This document shows, piece by piece, positions 19,154 through 28,293 of a DNA stretch of 64,000 nt. The notes beneath the pieces were generated by a model, which ran no database searches, was not told the origin of the DNA, and saw nothing but the letters and a program-made list of their open reading frames with translations. The DNA comes from JADJWR01 sp963847675. GTDB taxonomy: Bacteria > Pseudomonadota > Gammaproteobacteria > Burkholderiales > Burkholderiaceae_F. Position 1 is the first letter of the stretch, and each line of letters opens with the position of its first letter. The DNA is taken from assembly GCA_963847675.1 (NCBI GenBank), contig CAWKAP010000011.1, positions 62,001 to 126,000 of the forward strand, read 5' to 3'. A program made the position numbers and the translations under genes.

Positions 19154-20793
19154 GTGACCTTGACAACACCGCCGATGGAGTCTTCCCTCGTCGACGCGCT
19201 GATCGAGCAACTTGGACGGGACGCTGTCGTGGTCGACGGCAGTGCGCTCGAGCTTGCTTCGCGCACTTGCATCCCATATCGGGAAATTGCGGCGATCGTC
19301 GTCTATCCGAAAGACGTTTCGGAGGTTCGGGTCACGGTCGAACTGAGCCGGAAGTTCGACGCGCCGATCTGGCCGGTCAGCACGGGAAAGAACTGGGGCT
19401 ACGGGGAAAAGTCGGCCTGCTACCCGGGCGGCATCACGATGATCCTGGAGCGCATGACGAAGATCGTCGAGGTCAACGAGGAACTCGGCTACGCGGTGAT
19501 CGAGCCCGGGGTCACGTACAAGCAGCTGAACGACCACTTGAAGGCGACGGGATCGAAGCTCTGGGCCGATGCTTCGGGCAGCACGCAGTTCGCCAGCGTG
19601 CTTGGCAACGCGCTCGACAAGGGCCGCGGACTGACGCCGTACGCAGACCACTTCGGCTGCCTGTGCGGCATGGACGTGGTGCTGCCGGATGGCCGGTTGC
19701 TGGAAACGGGCGGCGGACCCACCGGGAACAATCAGGTCCGGTACGCCTACAAGTGGGGCGTCGGGCCTTATCTGGACGGGCTGTTCGCGCAGTCGAACCT
19801 GGGCATCGTGGTCAGGGCAGGCATCTGGCTGATGCCGGCGCCGGAGCGGTTCGACTGGGCCGCCTTCGAATACGGCGCGGGCGAGGACCAGTTGGCGGCC
19901 TTTCATCGACGATCTGCGCCGCCTGGTCTTCAGCGGTGCGCTCAGGTCGCGTCCGCACCTGGCGAACGATTTCGCGATGATGTGCATCGTTTCCCAGTAT
20001 CCGTACGATCTGCTCGGGCAGCGGCGGTGCCTGGGCGACGAGGCGATGGCAGCCTGGCGCAAGCAGCACGGGGTGGCGCGCTGGACCTTCGGTTGCGGCC
20101 TGTACGGCAGCCGGGCAGGAGGTCGCCTACCAGAAGCGCGAGCTGCGCCGAGTCTGGGGCGGTATGGCCGCGTGCAGTTTCTCGGCGCGGCTGTACAGGA
20201 TGGATTGATAGGGCCGGCTTGTTCGCTGGGCCGCGCCCATCGCCAACCGCTGGATGGGCAAGTCGAGTGCGTTCGTCGAGGCAATGATTCCGGCGATCAA
20301 TCTGTTCCGCGGCATTCCGACCGATTTCTTCGTCCGGCAGGTCTATTTCAAGTCGCATCAGCAGAAGCCGGCCGACGACATCGATCCGGCGCGTGACCAC
20401 TGCGGTTTCCTGTGGATCGGGCCGGTCGTGCCGTTTACGTCGGCGCATGTCACCCGGGCGATGGCGCTCGCCAAGGGCATCTCGGACCGCCATGAGTTCG
20501 ACTTCTTCGTCGAGGTGATCGTCGAGGGCCCGCGGTCGGTGATCATGTTGCTCGGGGTCTTCTTCGAACGCGAGGACGAGGCGGACGCCGCGCGGGCTCG
20601 TGCGTGGTATGAAGAGACGCGCCACGCCTTTGTCGAGCAGGGCTACCCGCCGTATCGGACGACGACGATGAGCATGCCCGGTTCGGGAGAGACCAACCCG
20701 GTGGCGCAGCAGTTTCTGGCGGCATTGAAGAACGCGGTCGACCCGCAGAATCTGATTGCGCCCGGGCGCTACGGAATGCCGATGCGGCGGTGA
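19154..20793 (+). CDS. FAD-linked oxidase of the VAO/4-cresol dehydrogenase family (broken: two +1 shifts and two stop codons)
   Basis: Flavoprotein with the FAD-binding type-4 fold: PVSTGKNWGYG, YAVIEPGVTYKQL, FASVLGNALDKGRG, CGMDVVLPDGRLLETGGG and LFAQSNLGIVVRAGIWLMP. These are the hallmarks of vanillyl-alcohol oxidase and p-cresol methylhydroxylase, which oxidise para-substituted phenols. The C-terminal segment (ADDIDPARDHCGFLWIGPVVPF to NLIAPGRYGMP) is the matching cap domain. Frame breaks lie near 19903 (an extra T; repaired AAFIDDLRRLVFSG) and near 20115 (an extra G; repaired QEVAYQKRELRRVWGG). Adjacent TGA TAG codons at 20206-20211 cannot be removed by a single-base change, so this gene may really be decayed. 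Start GTG 19154 follows GGAGG closely; ATG 19175 is an alternative. The substrate is unknown. Confidence 0.78.
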
Positions 20794-20827
20794 GTCGTTT
20801 GCCTGTTGGGGCTCGCAACCGGCGGCG

Positions 20828-21976
20828 CTAAGGCCGTCGGCGACCAGGCGAGTCCGTCGTGTTGCGCTGCGCTGCCAAGTAGAAATCCAGCGCGGCCGGC
20901 AAGTACTTCTCCGGGGGCGGCAGCGTGATTCCACGGAGCGATGCCCACTCGACGAACGCTGCGTTGTCAAAGCTCTGACTGTCCGCGAGGTAGTCGAGAT
21001 AGATCGGCAGCGTCGAAAGCGCCTTGCGCGCGCTTGGTGGCGCGAGGCGCGCGGCCAGGGTTGCGATTCGCGCATAGACGCGTCGCGCGAGAACCACATC
21101 GCGGCTCGCCGCGAGACCGAACGCCGCGAATGCACTGCGGACAAGTCGCTTCAGGTCATCCATGCGGATCGCATGTCGAGGGCCACTGCAAATGTGGAAT
21201 ATTCGCCCGATCGTCGCCGGCTCGGCGCTCGCCGCGGCGAGCGCGGCGGCAACGACATCCGACGGCATCGTGTCGAGCGTGGCGTCACCGAAGTCCGGAT
21301 AAAGACCGAATGTCCTGCGCCCGGACAGGAATTCGCACAGGAAGTAGAACACCTGGAAGCCGATGATGCGCCCGTCGCGGGAGTCGCCGACGACCATGCT
21401 CGGCCGGTGCACCGTGAGGGGCAAAGGCGACTGCGTCACCTCCTCGCGCAGGTAGTCCTCGGCTTCGGCCTTGGCCTGTTCGTAGGTGTTGTGAAACTCG
21501 CGCGGCTCGGTCAGCCAGCGTTCGGGGATCGCCGTCCTGAGCCGCCCGCCGACGCCGACCGTGCTGACGAAGTCGAGTTTCTGCAACGCCGGGCAGGCGC
21601 GGGCCAGCGCGACGACGTTGCGCGCCGAACCGACCGCGGAGAGGCGAGCCTCCGCGAGCGGCAGGTTCATCCGCACCAGGCCCGCGGCGTGGATGATGTG
21701 GGTGACCGTCGAGCAAAGAGATCGGTAAGCCGCGGGCTCGAGGCCGAACTGCGGCAGGGTGGTATCGCCCGCAAGAGCCTCGACACGCGAGCGTATGCGG
21801 GTGTCGTCCTCGGGCACTTGCCAAAAGACGTAGAGCTTCTCGAGACGCGCGGAGAGTTCGTCGGCATTCGGGGCTCGAATGAGCAGCTTCACCTGCACAT
21901 CGGGATCGTGCAGCAGCACCGGCACCAGGCTGCTCCCGACCACGCCCGTGGCGCCGGTGACGAAGCAGGTCCTCAT
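20828..21976 (-). CDS. NAD(P)-dependent acyl/thioester reductase, extended SDR (NAD_binding_4 type)
   Basis: 382-residue extended short-chain dehydrogenase resembling the reductase domain of NRPS enzymes and of fatty acyl reductases, which reduce acyl thioesters to aldehydes or alcohols. The nucleotide-binding motif TGATGVVGSSL is at the N-terminus, followed by IIHAAGLVRMNLPL, VSTVGVGG, the active-site NTYEQAKAEAE (Tyr-x3-Lys) and VHRPSMVVGDSRDG. Its ATG overlaps the stop of the acyl-activating ligase (ACATGA), so the two are translationally coupled. A coupled ligase and reductase suggests activation and then reduction of a fatty or N-acyl amino acid. It converges on the flavoenzyme, with 34 bp between the stops. 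Confidence 0.82.
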   Translation of the reverse strand: MRTCFVTGATGVVGSSLVPVLLHDPDVQVKLLIRAPNADELSARLEKLYVFWQVPEDDTRIRSRVEALAGDTTLPQFGLEPAAYRSLCSTVTHIIHAAGLVRMNLPLAEARLSAVGSARNVVALARACPALQKLDFVSTVGVGGRLRTAIPERWLTEPREFHNTYEQAKAEAEDYLREEVTQSPLPLTVHRPSMVVGDSRDGRIIGFQVFYFLCEFLSGRRTFGLYPDFGDATLDTMPSDVVAAALAAASAEPATIGRIFHICSGPRHAIRMDDLKRLVRSAFAAFGLAASRDVVLARRVYARIATLAARLAPPSARKALSTLPIYLDYLADSQSFDNAAFVEWASLRGITLPPPEKYLPAALDFYLAAQRNTTDSPGRRRP

Positions 21977-23827
21977 GTGCTGAGCAGCAGCGTGCCGTCG
22001 TCGCGAGCGATCGTCACCGACTTGCCCTGAGCGCGGGCGATCGCGTCGACAAGCATTGAGAGGTCGCCGGCAAACGAGGCCTCGACCTGGGTGCGACGGA
22101 TCTTGAGGTTGGGCGTGATCCGGCCGTCGGCGAGCGTGAACGCCTGCATCGTCACGACCGCGCCAGCCGGGCGCTGGTAGTCGGGCAGATCCGCGACCGC
22201 GGAGGCGATGTCGGCGCGAACGGCGGCGGCCGTGGCCTCCGGGTCCGTCTGGCCGGCTCGCCGCTTCTTCGTCAGTGCATCGCCGGACACGGTCAGAACG
22301 GCGACCGGCAATGGCCGGCCGGCGCCGAAAACGACCGCGTGCTCGACATAGGGAATCTGCCGCAAATGGCTTTCGATGATCGCCGGTGCGATGCGCCGTC
22401 CGGTGGAGGTCTTGAACAGCTCCGATTTGCGGCCGAGCAATGCGATGAAGCCGTCGCCGTCGATGTGGGCATAGTCGCCGGTGGCGAGGAAGCCCTCCGG
22501 ATCGAACCTGTCGACGGCGCCAGTTTCATCGAGGTAGCCGTTGAAGACGCCCGGTCCGCGCAGCAGCAGTTCGCCGTCGGCCGCGAGCCGCACCTCGCTG
22601 GTTCCCAGCGGCTGGCCGACTGTCCCGAAACGGTATCGGGTCGCGCGGTTGGCGGCGACCGGGACGATGCTCTCGCTGAGCCCGTAGGCCTCGAGCACGA
22701 GAAAACCCAACGCGTGGAATCGTTCGAGCAGCCACGGCGGCATGGGCGCGGAGCCGCTGATGAGATAGCGCAGGTTCGCACCCATCACGCCGCGGATGCG
22801 GCGCAGGACGAGCCGTTCGGCAGCCGCTGCGAGCAGCGCGTCGATGAGGCTCAGAGACGTCTTCCCCCGCTCGGCACGTGCGCGGCGGTCGCCTGCGTTC
22901 ATCGCCCACTGCGCGAGCGCCTTCTTCCAGGCCGGCGCGGCTTCGATCGTGGCCCGGATGCCCTCGTACAGCTTCTCGTAGAAGCGCGGCACGCCGATGA
23001 ACAGGTGCGGTGAGATCACGCCGACGTGCTGCATGATCGACCGCGGGTCTTCGACGTAGAAGGTCTGCGCGCCACGGCCGATTGCGCACAGGTTGATCAT
23101 TCGCTGGAAGAGGTTGGACAACGGCAGCCAGCATGCGAGCCGGCTGCCCGGCTCGATGTCGGGGAACGCCTGCAGTATCGCCGCCACCGCGCCGTAGATC
23201 TGCTGGTGCGTGTAGGTGATGCCTTTGGGCTCGCCGGTCGTGCCCGAGGTGAAAACGATGAGCGCATCGTCGGCGGGGCTTCGCCAGGTTCCATCCGGCA
23301 TCGGAGGTGGACGCGTCCCGTGCGGTGAGGTCGGCGAAGGAAGTCACGCCGGCAACCTTCGTCGGTTCCAGCGTGACGTCGATGCGCCGGTGGCCATCGG
23401 CCCGCGAGCCGAGCCGCGCGAGGAGCCTCTCGTCGTGTGCGATGACGGCAGCGAGGTCGCATTGAGCCGCGATCTGATTGAGTCGCGCGTCCGTGTCGTG
23501 CGGATCGAGACCGACGACAACGCCGCCGGCGGCCATGGCCGCGATCTGCGCGACGTCCCATGACGCGCAGCTTGGCGCGATGATGCCGACGCGGTCGCCG
23601 GGCCTCAGCCCCGATGCCCGCAATCCGCGCGCGGCGCACGCTACCGCGCCACGAAATGCACGCCAGTTCATCGACTGCCAGCCGGAGGCTTCGCTGCGCG
23701 ACCATAGTGCGGGGACGTCGCGGCTGACCTCCGCGCGGGCATCGAGCAATGAAGGGACCGTCACATCTGCACTGCCCAGTACGGCAGCCAGGTCCGGGAA
23801 GGCTTGGGCGTGCGCGTCAGGCCGCAA
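21973..23827 (-). CDS. AMP-dependent acyl ligase (long-chain fatty acyl-CoA/ACP synthetase type), one +1 frame break
   Basis: ANL-superfamily adenylating enzyme, about 615 residues after repair. The P-loop IVFTSGTTGEPKG, YGLSES, LLLRGPGVFNGY, TGDYAHIDGDGFI and the final Lys region (LKIRRTQVEASFAGD) are complete, with FADD15-like spacing. Probable role: activation of a long-chain fatty acid. The frame is broken near 23292, where removal of one G joins DARDASTSDA to DGTWRSPADDALIV. TTG 23827 gives the longest N-terminus; an internal GTG is possible. It lies 51 bp after the amidotransferase gene and overlaps the reductase by ATGA, forming a three-gene minus-strand operon. Confidence 0.83.
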
Positions 23828-23878
23828 CGGTGTCGGTGGCTTCGGCCACGCGTGAGATGACTGTAAGCACGCGCCAGT

Positions 23879-24961
23879 TCATGCGGGCGCGACGATCGGG
23901 TCGTAGGCGCCGCGTGGCTTGGTGATGCGCAGTTCCGAGGGGTTCAGGCCGAGCCACTTCAGGCTGCGGGTGACTTCGCGGCCCGGTCCGACACGGTGGC
24001 GGATCATGGCGTCGACGACCGGCGCCATGACGCGCCAATAACTTCGATTCGCCTTGCCCTGACGGATCAAGGCCGAGAACTCCGGCGCGTAGGGATTGAA
24101 GCCGAACGACTTCAGGTCGGAATACATCAGCAGCCAGTTGATCGGGTAGTTGCTGTGAATCGGGCTGGCGTGTCGGCCCGAGGCGGCCAGCCCGAGCGCG
24201 ACGACCGCCTTCATGATCTGCTCCTGGCTATACGGCCAGGCATGGAAGGGCGCCAGGTAGCGCGGGAATCGCGTGCCGGCCGGGAAGCGCAGCGGGTTGT
24301 AGAAGCAGGCGAGGTCTGCCGGGCTGAACTCGCCGCAGCGGGCCAGTTCCGGTGGCGTCCAGTCGGTCCTGCAGATCAGGTCGCGCGAGAACTCGTAGTG
24401 CATGCGCTCGGGCTCCGGCTGACCGGGCGAGTAGCCGGCCAGCACCAGCGGGATGTCCTTTTCCACGGCAAGCCGGATGGCATCGCCCTCGAACAGCGGC
24501 GCGTAGACATACGAAACCGTGTAGACGGCACCGCGCTCTTCCTGGTTCTTGAGCAGATAGCGGAACAACCGTTCGTACAGCGAAGGTGGCGGAGAGTAGG
24601 TCAGGTGGTCCACGTCCAGCCGAGCCACGGTGCGTCGGATGTTCTGCCAGGCGATTCGCGGGATGTTGATGTCGACCGTGTAGGCAAGGACCTTGAGCCC
24701 GTACTCGACCTTCAGCTTGTAGAGCAGGTAGAGACTGTCCTTGCCGCCGCTGAGGGCGACGACGCAGTCGTATGCACCGCCGTGGCTGCGCGCATCGGCA
24801 AGGGCTCGCTCGAGATCTTCCTCGCGCCCCCTCCGATCGTCCTCGTCGTCGGCCGCACCAGAGCCCGGATCGAAGTCGCGGCACAGATTGCACATGCCTG
24901 CGTCGGACAGTGCGATTCCAGGCACCGTGGACGGGATAAGGCAGCGTTTACACCTTGGCAT
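23879..24961 (-). CDS. PP-loop N-acetyl sugar amidotransferase-like protein (adenine nucleotide alpha hydrolase family)
   Basis: 360-residue protein with an N-terminal Cys motif (CKRCLIPSTVPG then CNLCRDFDP, probably zinc binding) and the ATP-pyrophosphatase loop VVALSGGKDSLYLLYKL. This matches the WbuX/PseA-like amidotransferase family, which adenylates a carbonyl and transfers nitrogen from ammonia in sugar or peptide modification. Later conserved text includes GYSPGQPEPERMHYEF and YNPLRFP. In this position, first gene of an operon with an acyl ligase and reductase and next to N-acyl amino acid synthases, the substrate may not be a sugar; I cannot tell. It is divergent from the first synthase gene, with a 301-bp gap between them. 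Confidence 0.8.
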   Translation of the reverse strand: MPRCKRCLIPSTVPGIALSDAGMCNLCRDFDPGSGAADDEDDRRGREEDLERALADARSHGGAYDCVVALSGGKDSLYLLYKLKVEYGLKVLAYTVDINIPRIAWQNIRRTVARLDVDHLTYSPPPSLYERLFRYLLKNQEERGAVYTVSYVYAPLFEGDAIRLAVEKDIPLVLAGYSPGQPEPERMHYEFSRDLICRTDWTPPELARCGEFSPADLACFYNPLRFPAGTRFPRYLAPFHAWPYSQEQIMKAVVALGLAASGRHASPIHSNYPINWLLMYSDLKSFGFNPYAPEFSALIRQGKANRSYWRVMAPVVDAMIRHRVGPGREVTRSLKWLGLNPSELRITKPRGAYDPIVAPA

Positions 24962-25262
24962 CCGGCAGAACAGTCAGGGCTGCGAGGCGATGTGCTGCGC
25001 GCCATGCGATGGCTCGGACGAGTGCATGGGCAGGACGCCTCGCGCCCGAGCGATTATCGTGCTCTGCGCCCGGTGATCAGGGTCAGACAAACGGCTTCGC
25101 TTCAATGGGTGTAAGTGAGTGCCAGCAGCGGAAGGAACATAACTTATATTCGGGACACGTTCGTGAGCGCTAGCCTTCGCTTTGTGCTGGTAGCCTCACG
25201 GGAAAAGGGGATTTCTCGGGCGTAGGGAACGGCCTTTTGTCCGAGGCATATCTGGTGTCGAG
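24962..25262. other. Divergent promoter region between amidotransferase operon and N-acyl amino acid synthase
   Basis: 301 bp with no gene. A TTATAT-like hexamer near 25142-25147 could be a -10 element toward the synthase, but no good -35 goes with it. No sigma-54 match was seen. Confidence 0.4.
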
Positions 25263-26039
25263 ATGGTCGAGCAAGTAGCAACCCAAGCCAATTGGTTCCT
25301 GCCGCAGCTGATGCAGCTGCTTCATTCACCGGCTGCGTCGCTTTTCCCCGCGATGCCGGTCGTGTCCTACATGGCTTCGAGTATGTCGTTCGAGGCGGAG
25401 GATCCGCCCTGGGCGCGGCTGTGGAGCGAGCCGGTGGCGAAAGGTGCTGAAGAGCCCTGCCCGGGTGTCCGCGCGACGGTCGCGATCACCGAGCGCGAGC
25501 ACCGCGTCTCGGAAGCGCTCGTCAGCGATCGGTACTCGTGGCGCGGTTACGGGACCACCCCGCGCGATCCGAATTTCGAGCCCGACCAGCGCGAGGTCAC
25601 GCTGCTGGCGTGGTCGGACGATTTTGCGGTCGGCACGATGACGATGGGCTTCGACGACGGCTGCGGGTTGCTCGCCGACGAGACGTACTCGTCGAATCTG
25701 GATTCGATTCGCGCACAAGGCCGGACCGTGTGCGAGTTCACGCGTTTTGCCGTGTCGGCCGCAGCGGACTCGAAGGCCACCATTTCCGGGCTGTTCGATC
25801 TGAGCTACCTGCTTGGGCGGAAGATGCTCGGCGTCACGGATGTGGTCGTCGAGGTCAACCCGCGGCATGTGGGCTTTTACCGGCGCGCGTTCGGTTTCCA
25901 GCCGATTTCAGAGGTTCGCACCTGCGAGCGCGTGAATGCGCCGGCCATACTGCTGCAGCTTGATGTGGCCGACCTCGAAGGCCGCATGCGCACCATCGGG
26001 GTCAGGATGCCCGGAGAGCTGGCGCTGGCGCGGAGCTGA
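25263..26039 (+). CDS. N-acyl amino acid synthase, FeeM-type (PEP-CTERM/exosortase-associated acyltransferase)
   Basis: 258-residue GNAT-fold enzyme expected to join a long-chain acyl group from acyl-ACP to an amino acid amine. Family landmarks are VSDRYSWRGYG, VGTMTMGFDDGCGLLADETY, CEFTRFAV, LFDLSYLLGRKMLGVTDVVVEVNPRHVGFYRRAFGF and NAPAILLQLD. The VEVNPRH-x-x-FY motif is shared with the second synthase at 29096-29896. Such synthases are known to be linked to PEP-CTERM/exosortase systems. ATG 25263 gives a 55-residue N-terminal segment rich in hydrophobic residues; ATG 25353 or 25371 may be the real start. The stop lies inside the first copy of the tandem palindromic repeat at 26036. Amino acid and acyl substrates are unknown. 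Confidence 0.83.
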   Translation: MVEQVATQANWFLPQLMQLLHSPAASLFPAMPVVSYMASSMSFEAEDPPWARLWSEPVAKGAEEPCPGVRATVAITEREHRVSEALVSDRYSWRGYGTTPRDPNFEPDQREVTLLAWSDDFAVGTMTMGFDDGCGLLADETYSSNLDSIRAQGRTVCEFTRFAVSAAADSKATISGLFDLSYLLGRKMLGVTDVVVEVNPRHVGFYRRAFGFQPISEVRTCERVNAPAILLQLDVADLEGRMRTIGVRMPGELALARS

Positions 26040-26139
26040 ACGGCCCCCTCTCCCCTGGCCCCTCTCCCGCGAGGGGAGAGGGGAAGACTGAACGGCCCCC
26101 TCTACCGTGGGCCCTCCGCCGCTAGGGGATAGGCGAAGG
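26036..26139. repeat. Two tandem 52-bp copies of a CCCTC-type palindromic element
   Basis: Copy 1 (26036-26087) and copy 2 (26088-26139) both begin CTGAACGGCCCCCTCT and differ at 9 of 52 positions, all substitutions. Copy 1 holds the good stem CCCCTCTCCC/GGGAGAGGGG; copy 2 is decayed. The block fills the gap between convergent genes and overlaps the stop of the synthase gene, so copy 1 may also act as a transcription stop. Confidence 0.8.
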
Positions 26140-26162
26140 CTGCGTCGGGGTGTACCGAACCG

Positions 26163-27467
26163 TCAGAAGTCGTAGCGCGCTTCGAGGTACACGCGATCCC
26201 GATTGCCATAGCGGCCGAACAGGCCGTTGCTGTTTCCCGTGAAGACATCGACACCGAGACCGAGCGCCAGGTTGCGTGCCGCATACCAGTTGATGCGCGG
26301 GCGCACCATTGCCCCTGCGCCGCCGAACCCCTGGATCCACTGCAGTGACGGCTCGATCGATGGCGTGAGCTTCGCCGCGATCAACAGGCTGGCGCCAAAG
26401 CTTCCCGCGTCGATGGTGATCGAATCGGAGCTGCCGCCGAAATAATGCCGCTTGAACAGTTGCAGGTTGACGCGCCCTTCGACGGATTCGAAAGGGATCT
26501 CCGTGCTGACGATCCAGTCCAGGGTCTCCCGCTTCACGACACCTCTCGGCGCGGCGGGGTCGGTCACGCTGAAGTTCTGTCCGTTGGCGTAAACGGCTTC
26601 CGCGCGCAGCACCATGTTGCCGAGGTCCTTCGACAGCGTGGCGCCGGTCTGCCAGATGCGGTCGTACTGCGGCTCGAAGATGCCTGCCGCGGTTCGGTAG
26701 AACGTCGGCGAAGTGGCGAAGCTGCGGTAATAGAAGGCGGCCATGTCCCAGCCGTTGACGAGCGTACCGAAGCGCACGCCATAGCTGGAGTTGGAAAGCT
26801 TGCGATCCGGCTCGAGCGGGTCGCGGAACTGATCGGCGACGGCCTGCGGCGTGGGCGAGGGCAGTGGCGCCGGATAGAAGTCGCTGCCCGGCTTGCCGAT
26901 GTTGTCGAAGGTGGGCACGGGGATCCAGACGAGCTCGAGCTTGGAGTCACCGAAGAAATATTCGCCGCGCGCGGCCCATTGCGGCTGGCGGATCACTTCG
27001 AAGCTCGGCAGCAGGAACTCGCGCAGGTCGCGCGCCGAGACGACGTCGGCGAAGAACAGACCGACGACTTCGCCCCATACGATGTTCTGTGCGCCGACGC
27101 GGAATTCCCAGTCACCGGCGGAGAAATCGAGGTAGGTCTCGCGCCAGAAGAAATCGGCACGCTGGTCGTCCTTGACACGGTCGAGATAGAAGCCCGAGTT
27201 GCCGATCACCGGGTCGGCGTCGACGCGGCCACCGATCTTCCACTTGCCGCCACCGACGCGTCCTTCGGCAGACAGTTGCAGCCGGGTCACGCCTCGCGAC
27301 CAGTGGCTCGGGTCGGCCGTCGTATAGGCGACCGTCTCGGAGACGAAACCACGCAGTCGCGGCGCGTCGCGGTCCGTCGACTCTTTGTCGGCAGCCGCAA
27401 GCGGGGTGCAGATCGATGACAGGACGATCAGTGCAGCCGGCAGATGGCGGCGCGGTTCAGGTCGCAT
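26163..27467 (-). CDS. DUF1302-like outer-membrane beta-barrel protein
   Basis: 434-residue exported protein. ATG 27467 gives a clear signal peptide (MRPEPRRHLPAALIVLSSICTPLAAA), whereas the longer frame would bury it. The mature part alternates aromatic and polar residues in beta-strand style (FWRETYLDFSAGDWEFRVGAQNIVWGE, WAARGEYFFGDSKLELVWIP) and ends in an aromatic residue, YLEARYDF, the usual signal for outer-membrane barrel assembly. This resembles DUF1302-type proteins that accompany FtsX-like exporters and LolA-like proteins. The gene start overlaps the end of the ABC ATPase by 11 bp, so both are co-transcribed. Probable role: outer-membrane acceptor or pore of the export system. Confidence 0.78.
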   Translation of the reverse strand: MRPEPRRHLPAALIVLSSICTPLAAADKESTDRDAPRLRGFVSETVAYTTADPSHWSRGVTRLQLSAEGRVGGGKWKIGGRVDADPVIGNSGFYLDRVKDDQRADFFWRETYLDFSAGDWEFRVGAQNIVWGEVVGLFFADVVSARDLREFLLPSFEVIRQPQWAARGEYFFGDSKLELVWIPVPTFDNIGKPGSDFYPAPLPSPTPQAVADQFRDPLEPDRKLSNSSYGVRFGTLVNGWDMAAFYYRSFATSPTFYRTAAGIFEPQYDRIWQTGATLSKDLGNMVLRAEAVYANGQNFSVTDPAAPRGVVKRETLDWIVSTEIPFESVEGRVNLQLFKRHYFGGSSDSITIDAGSFGASLLIAAKLTPSIEPSLQWIQGFGGAGAMVRPRINWYAARNLALGLGVDVFTGNSNGLFGRYGNRDRVYLEARYDF

Positions 27468-28227
27468 CGGCGCTTTCCTCGGTTGTTGTTTCCTTCTTCC
27501 GGCGGGCGCCGGGCGGGCGGACAAAGACCCAACCGGCTTCCTTGCGCAGTCCGAGCTGGTAGACACGCCCGTCTTCGATGCGGATCAGCCGGTTCGCCTT
27601 GGACATCACCTTCTTGTCGTGGGTCGAAAAAATGAAGGTCGTGCCGGACCTGCGGTTGATCTCCTGCATCAGGACAAGAATGCCCTCTCCGGTCTTGTGA
27701 TCGAGGTTGGCCGTCGGCTCGTCGGCCAGCACGATGCGCGGCCGGGTGACCAGTGCGCGAGCGATCGCCACCCGCTGCCGCTGGCCGCCACTGAGCTGGT
27801 TGGGGCGGTGCTTCGCGTACCGCGACAGGCCCACGGTTTCCAGCAGCCTCGCCACGCGCTCGCGCCGCTGGGCGCGGCTGATCTCGCGCATCTGCAGCAG
27901 CGGGTACTCGACGTTTTCCTCGGCCGAAAGCACCGGCAGCAGGTTGAAGGTCTGGAAGATGAAGCCGATCGTTCGTGCGCGCAGGTCGGCGAGCTGGTCG
28001 GGGCTCTGGCCGCTGACGTCGTTGCCGTCGATCACGATGCGGCCCGAGGTCGGCGTGTCGATGCAGCCGATCAGGTTCAATAGCGTGGACTTGCCGCTGC
28101 CGGACGGGCCCGCAATGGCCAGGAACACGCCTTCCTCGATCGATATGGAGACGTCGTCGAGCGCGCGCACGGTCTGCTCGCCAAGGTGGTAATCCTTGCA
28201 GACGTGTTCGACCCGGACGACGTTCAT
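27457..28227 (-). CDS. LolD/MacB-type ABC transporter ATP-binding protein
   Basis: 256-residue ATPase of an FtsX-permease type exporter. Walker A GPSGSGKSTLLN, Q-loop FIFQTFNLLPVLSAEENVEYPL, signature LSGGQRQRVAIARAL and Walker B IVLADEPTANLD are all present. The Q-loop text and the THDKKVM switch region place it with LolD/MacB/YvrO rather than with importers. A C-terminal tail of about 30 basic residues follows. It has no adjacent permease; the two FtsX-type permeases at 16463-18936 are the obvious partners. Its ATG (28227) lies 66 bp from the divergent LolA-like gene, and its 3' end overlaps the outer-membrane protein gene. Confidence 0.88.
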   Translation of the reverse strand: MNVVRVEHVCKDYHLGEQTVRALDDVSISIEEGVFLAIAGPSGSGKSTLLNLIGCIDTPTSGRIVIDGNDVSGQSPDQLADLRARTIGFIFQTFNLLPVLSAEENVEYPLLQMREISRAQRRERVARLLETVGLSRYAKHRPNQLSGGQRQRVAIARALVTRPRIVLADEPTANLDHKTGEGILVLMQEINRRSGTTFIFSTHDKKVMSKANRLIRIEDGRVYQLGLRKEAGWVFVRPPGARRKKETTTEESADAT

Positions 28228-28293
28228 CGGCGGGGGATTTCCTTAGACTTCAGCAACATCGCTGCCGGACGGCTCCCGGCGCACAGGGTGGAC

